DNA from: CAZBGL01 sp964491375
GTDB taxonomy: Bacteria > Desulfobacterota > Deferrisomatia > Deferrisomatales > Deferrisomataceae
Length of the DNA stretch: 7,665 nucleotides
Direction: 5' to 3'
Assembly: GCA_964491375.1 (NCBI GenBank)
Contig: CAZBGL010000148.1
Location: 1 to 7,665, forward strand
The first letter of the stretch is position 1; each line of letters starts with the position of its first letter. Made by a program: the position numbers and the translations under genes. This document shows, piece after piece, positions 6,323 through 7,665 of the stretch. The notes below the pieces were generated by a model that saw only the letters and a list, made by a program, of their open reading frames with translations, had not been told where the DNA came from and made no database searches.

Positions 6323-7665
6323 TCAGGACTCGGGGCGCAGGCCCAACCGGTCGTACACGAGACGGACCCTCCCGAGGCCGAACCGGACACACCCGTCGCT
6401 CGCCTCCACCGGGTCGGGTTGGGCGTCGTCCGGCACGTTCCGACACCACCGCCCGGGCAGGGTGAGTTCCTCCACGGGCCCGCCGAACGGACCCGGGGGG
6501 GCCGGCCGGAACAGGACCTTCCGGTCGCCCTCGCCCAACCGGGTGCGGATGCGCTCGTCAACCCGTTCGTCGAACACGTTGCTCGTGTCGCTGAACGGGA
6601 CGGTCCAGTCCACGAGGTTCCCGTGGGCCAGGCCCCCCCGGGCAAGGTCCTCGCCCACCACCGTGTTCCAGTGGCGGGCCCACGGTTCCCCCCAGGCCTC
6701 GGCTCGACTGCGCAGGGCCCCCCGGTGGGTGGCTGCCTCCACGAAGCGCCGGTTCACATCCGGAAGCGCCAGTTCTTCGTGGCGTTGCAGAAACTCCCAC
6801 GTCGCCCGCAGTCCGCACAGGTCTTCGTAGACCGTTCCCCATCCGTGGGGCCCTTTCGCTTCCCCTCGGGGCTGGATCCAGGCGGCCATGGCGTCGGCGG
6901 ATTCGGGCGCCAGCACGACCACGGTCGGTCTGCGGAACGCCTCGGGCCGGGGGCGGTTGTGCCGATGAAGCCGGCCCAGGCGCTGGAGGAGCACGTCGGC
7001 CGGGCACAGGTCGGTGATCATCAGGTCGAAGTCGAGGTCCAAGCTCTGCTCCACGGTCTGGGTGGCCACCACGATCAGGGGGCCCTCGCCCCTGGCGCGT
7101 TCCTCCAAAGCCCGGTCTAGAAGCCGGCGGTCGCCGGGTGCGAACCGGCTGTGGTGGGGCGCCGGTACGAACACGCCGTCCTGCCGGTGTACGCCGAACA
7201 GGACGTCTGCACACCGGGCGGCGGTTTCCAGGGCGTGCTGGGTGGCTACGGCGTCGGACACGGTATTCCGGAGCACGAGAACCCTCGCCCCGCGAGCCGC
7301 AGCCTCGGTCGCGCCCCGGGCGATGGCTCCGGGATCCCCGGGCGGAGGCCCCCAGAGCACCCGCACGGTGCGGGCTGGCCCGTGCCGGGGGAGCCCCTTC
7401 TCGCGCACCCCCTGGGCATCGCGCACGGTGCACACCGGGTAGGCAGGGGGCTCGCAGGTGTCCGGGGCCGGCGGGGGTGCTCCTTCCAGGAACAGGCTCC
7501 GGGCCTCGGAACCCAGTGTGGCCGACATGAGCACCGCGTGGCCGCCGGCCTCCAAGTGGCGTCGCAGCACGCTCAGCAGGATACGGGTCGTGTAGGCGTC
7601 GGAGGCGTGGACTTCGTCCACCACGAGCAGGCTGCGCAGCACGGACACGGCCCGCAGGTGGGTGT
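6323..7665 (-). CDS. cas3: Cas3 nuclease-helicase, C-terminal part (5' end beyond window)
   Basis: Effector of type I interference: recruited by Cse1, it nicks the displaced strand with its HD domain and degrades DNA while translocating 3'-5' with its SF2 helicase. Only the C-terminal 446 residues are here; the HD domain and helicase motif I (Walker A) lie beyond the right edge. Visible from the edge are HLRA, then motif II LLVVDEVHASD (DEVH at 7607-7618), motif III MSAT (about 45 residues further in), the motif IV/V region ATQTVEQSLDLDFD and motif VI LQRLGRLHRHNR (around 6956-6988), followed by a Cas3 C-terminal region of about 210 residues. An in-frame GTG at 7646-7648 is not the start: the frame stays open to the edge and HLRA upstream is typical Cas3 sequence. 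The frame is intact to its TGA. No fused domain is seen in the visible part. Confidence 0.97.
   Translation of the reverse strand, partial: THLRAVSVLRSLLVVDEVHASDAYTTRILLSVLRRHLEAGGHAVLMSATLGSEARSLFLEGAPPPAPDTCEPPAYPVCTVRDAQGVREKGLPRHGPARTVRVLWGPPPGDPGAIARGATEAAARGARVLVLRNTVSDAVATQHALETAARCADVLFGVHRQDGVFVPAPHHSRFAPGDRRLLDRALEERARGEGPLIVVATQTVEQSLDLDFDLMITDLCPADVLLQRLGRLHRHNRPRPEAFRRPTVVVLAPESADAMAAWIQPRGEAKGPHGWGTVYEDLCGLRATWEFLQRHEELALPDVNRRFVEAATHRGALRSRAEAWGEPWARHWNTVVGEDLARGGLAHGNLVDWTVPFSDTSNVFDERVDERIRTRLGEGDRKVLFRPAPPGPFGGPVEELTLPGRWCRNVPDDAQPDPVEASDGCVRFGLGRVRLVYDRLGLRPES

Noticed and set aside
5171..7120. 649-codon open frame on the + strand
   Set aside because: It is antisense to cse1 and cas3, which have clear family motifs. 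It begins with TTG without a ribosome site, and long antisense frames are common at this GC content.
1..7665. An undescribed system, extra accessory gene or mobile element
   Set aside because: All coding space is taken by the eight standard I-E cas genes in canonical order, with no gap over 64 bases outside the array and no transposase, inverted-repeat ends or RNA gene.

Overview
This window holds nearly all of one chromosomal-style type I-E CRISPR-Cas locus from a GC-rich bacterium (by eye about two thirds G+C, with strong Shine-Dalgarno sites and ATG/GTG starts). The species cannot be read from the sequence. The longer, YxxH-type Cas6e and the divergent Cse1 resemble, from memory, versions found in Proteobacteria and former Deltaproteobacteria, but that is only an impression. 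The window contains no unrelated genes.

Layout: every gene is on the minus strand, so the operon reads from right to left. From the right edge it runs: cas3 (C-terminal part only, cut by the window end), cse1/casA, cse2/casB, cas7e/casC, cas5e/casD, cas6e/casE, cas1, cas2, a 64-base leader, and then a CRISPR array of five identical 28-base repeats with 33-base spacers that runs off the left edge. This is the canonical I-E gene order. The genes are packed tightly: a 30-nt gap (cas3/cse1), a 4-nt overlap (cse1/cse2), a 12-nt gap (cse2/cas7), a 1-nt overlap (cas7/cas5), 8-nt (cas5/cas6e), 7-nt (cas6e/cas1) and 23-nt (cas1/cas2) overlaps. They are probably one polycistronic unit whose promoter lies beyond the right edge.

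How it works, from family knowledge: Cas1-Cas2 integrate new spacers at the leader end (around position 289). The array is transcribed leftward, and Cas6e cuts each repeat 3' of its hairpin. Cse1, Cse2, Cas7, Cas5 and Cas6e form Cascade around the crRNA. Cse1 recognises the PAM and recruits the Cas3 nuclease-helicase to degrade the target. The catalytic residues that can be checked here (Cas1 E150/H217/D227/D230, Cas6e Y36/H39, Cas3 DEVH, SAT and QRLGRLHRH) are intact, and no visible gene is broken, so the system looks functional.

No previously undescribed system was found. The points worth a second look are the variable last base of the crRNA 5' handle, the very short leader with a weak IHF-like site, Shine-Dalgarno strengths that roughly follow Cascade stoichiometry, and the divergent Cse1 and Cas6e.
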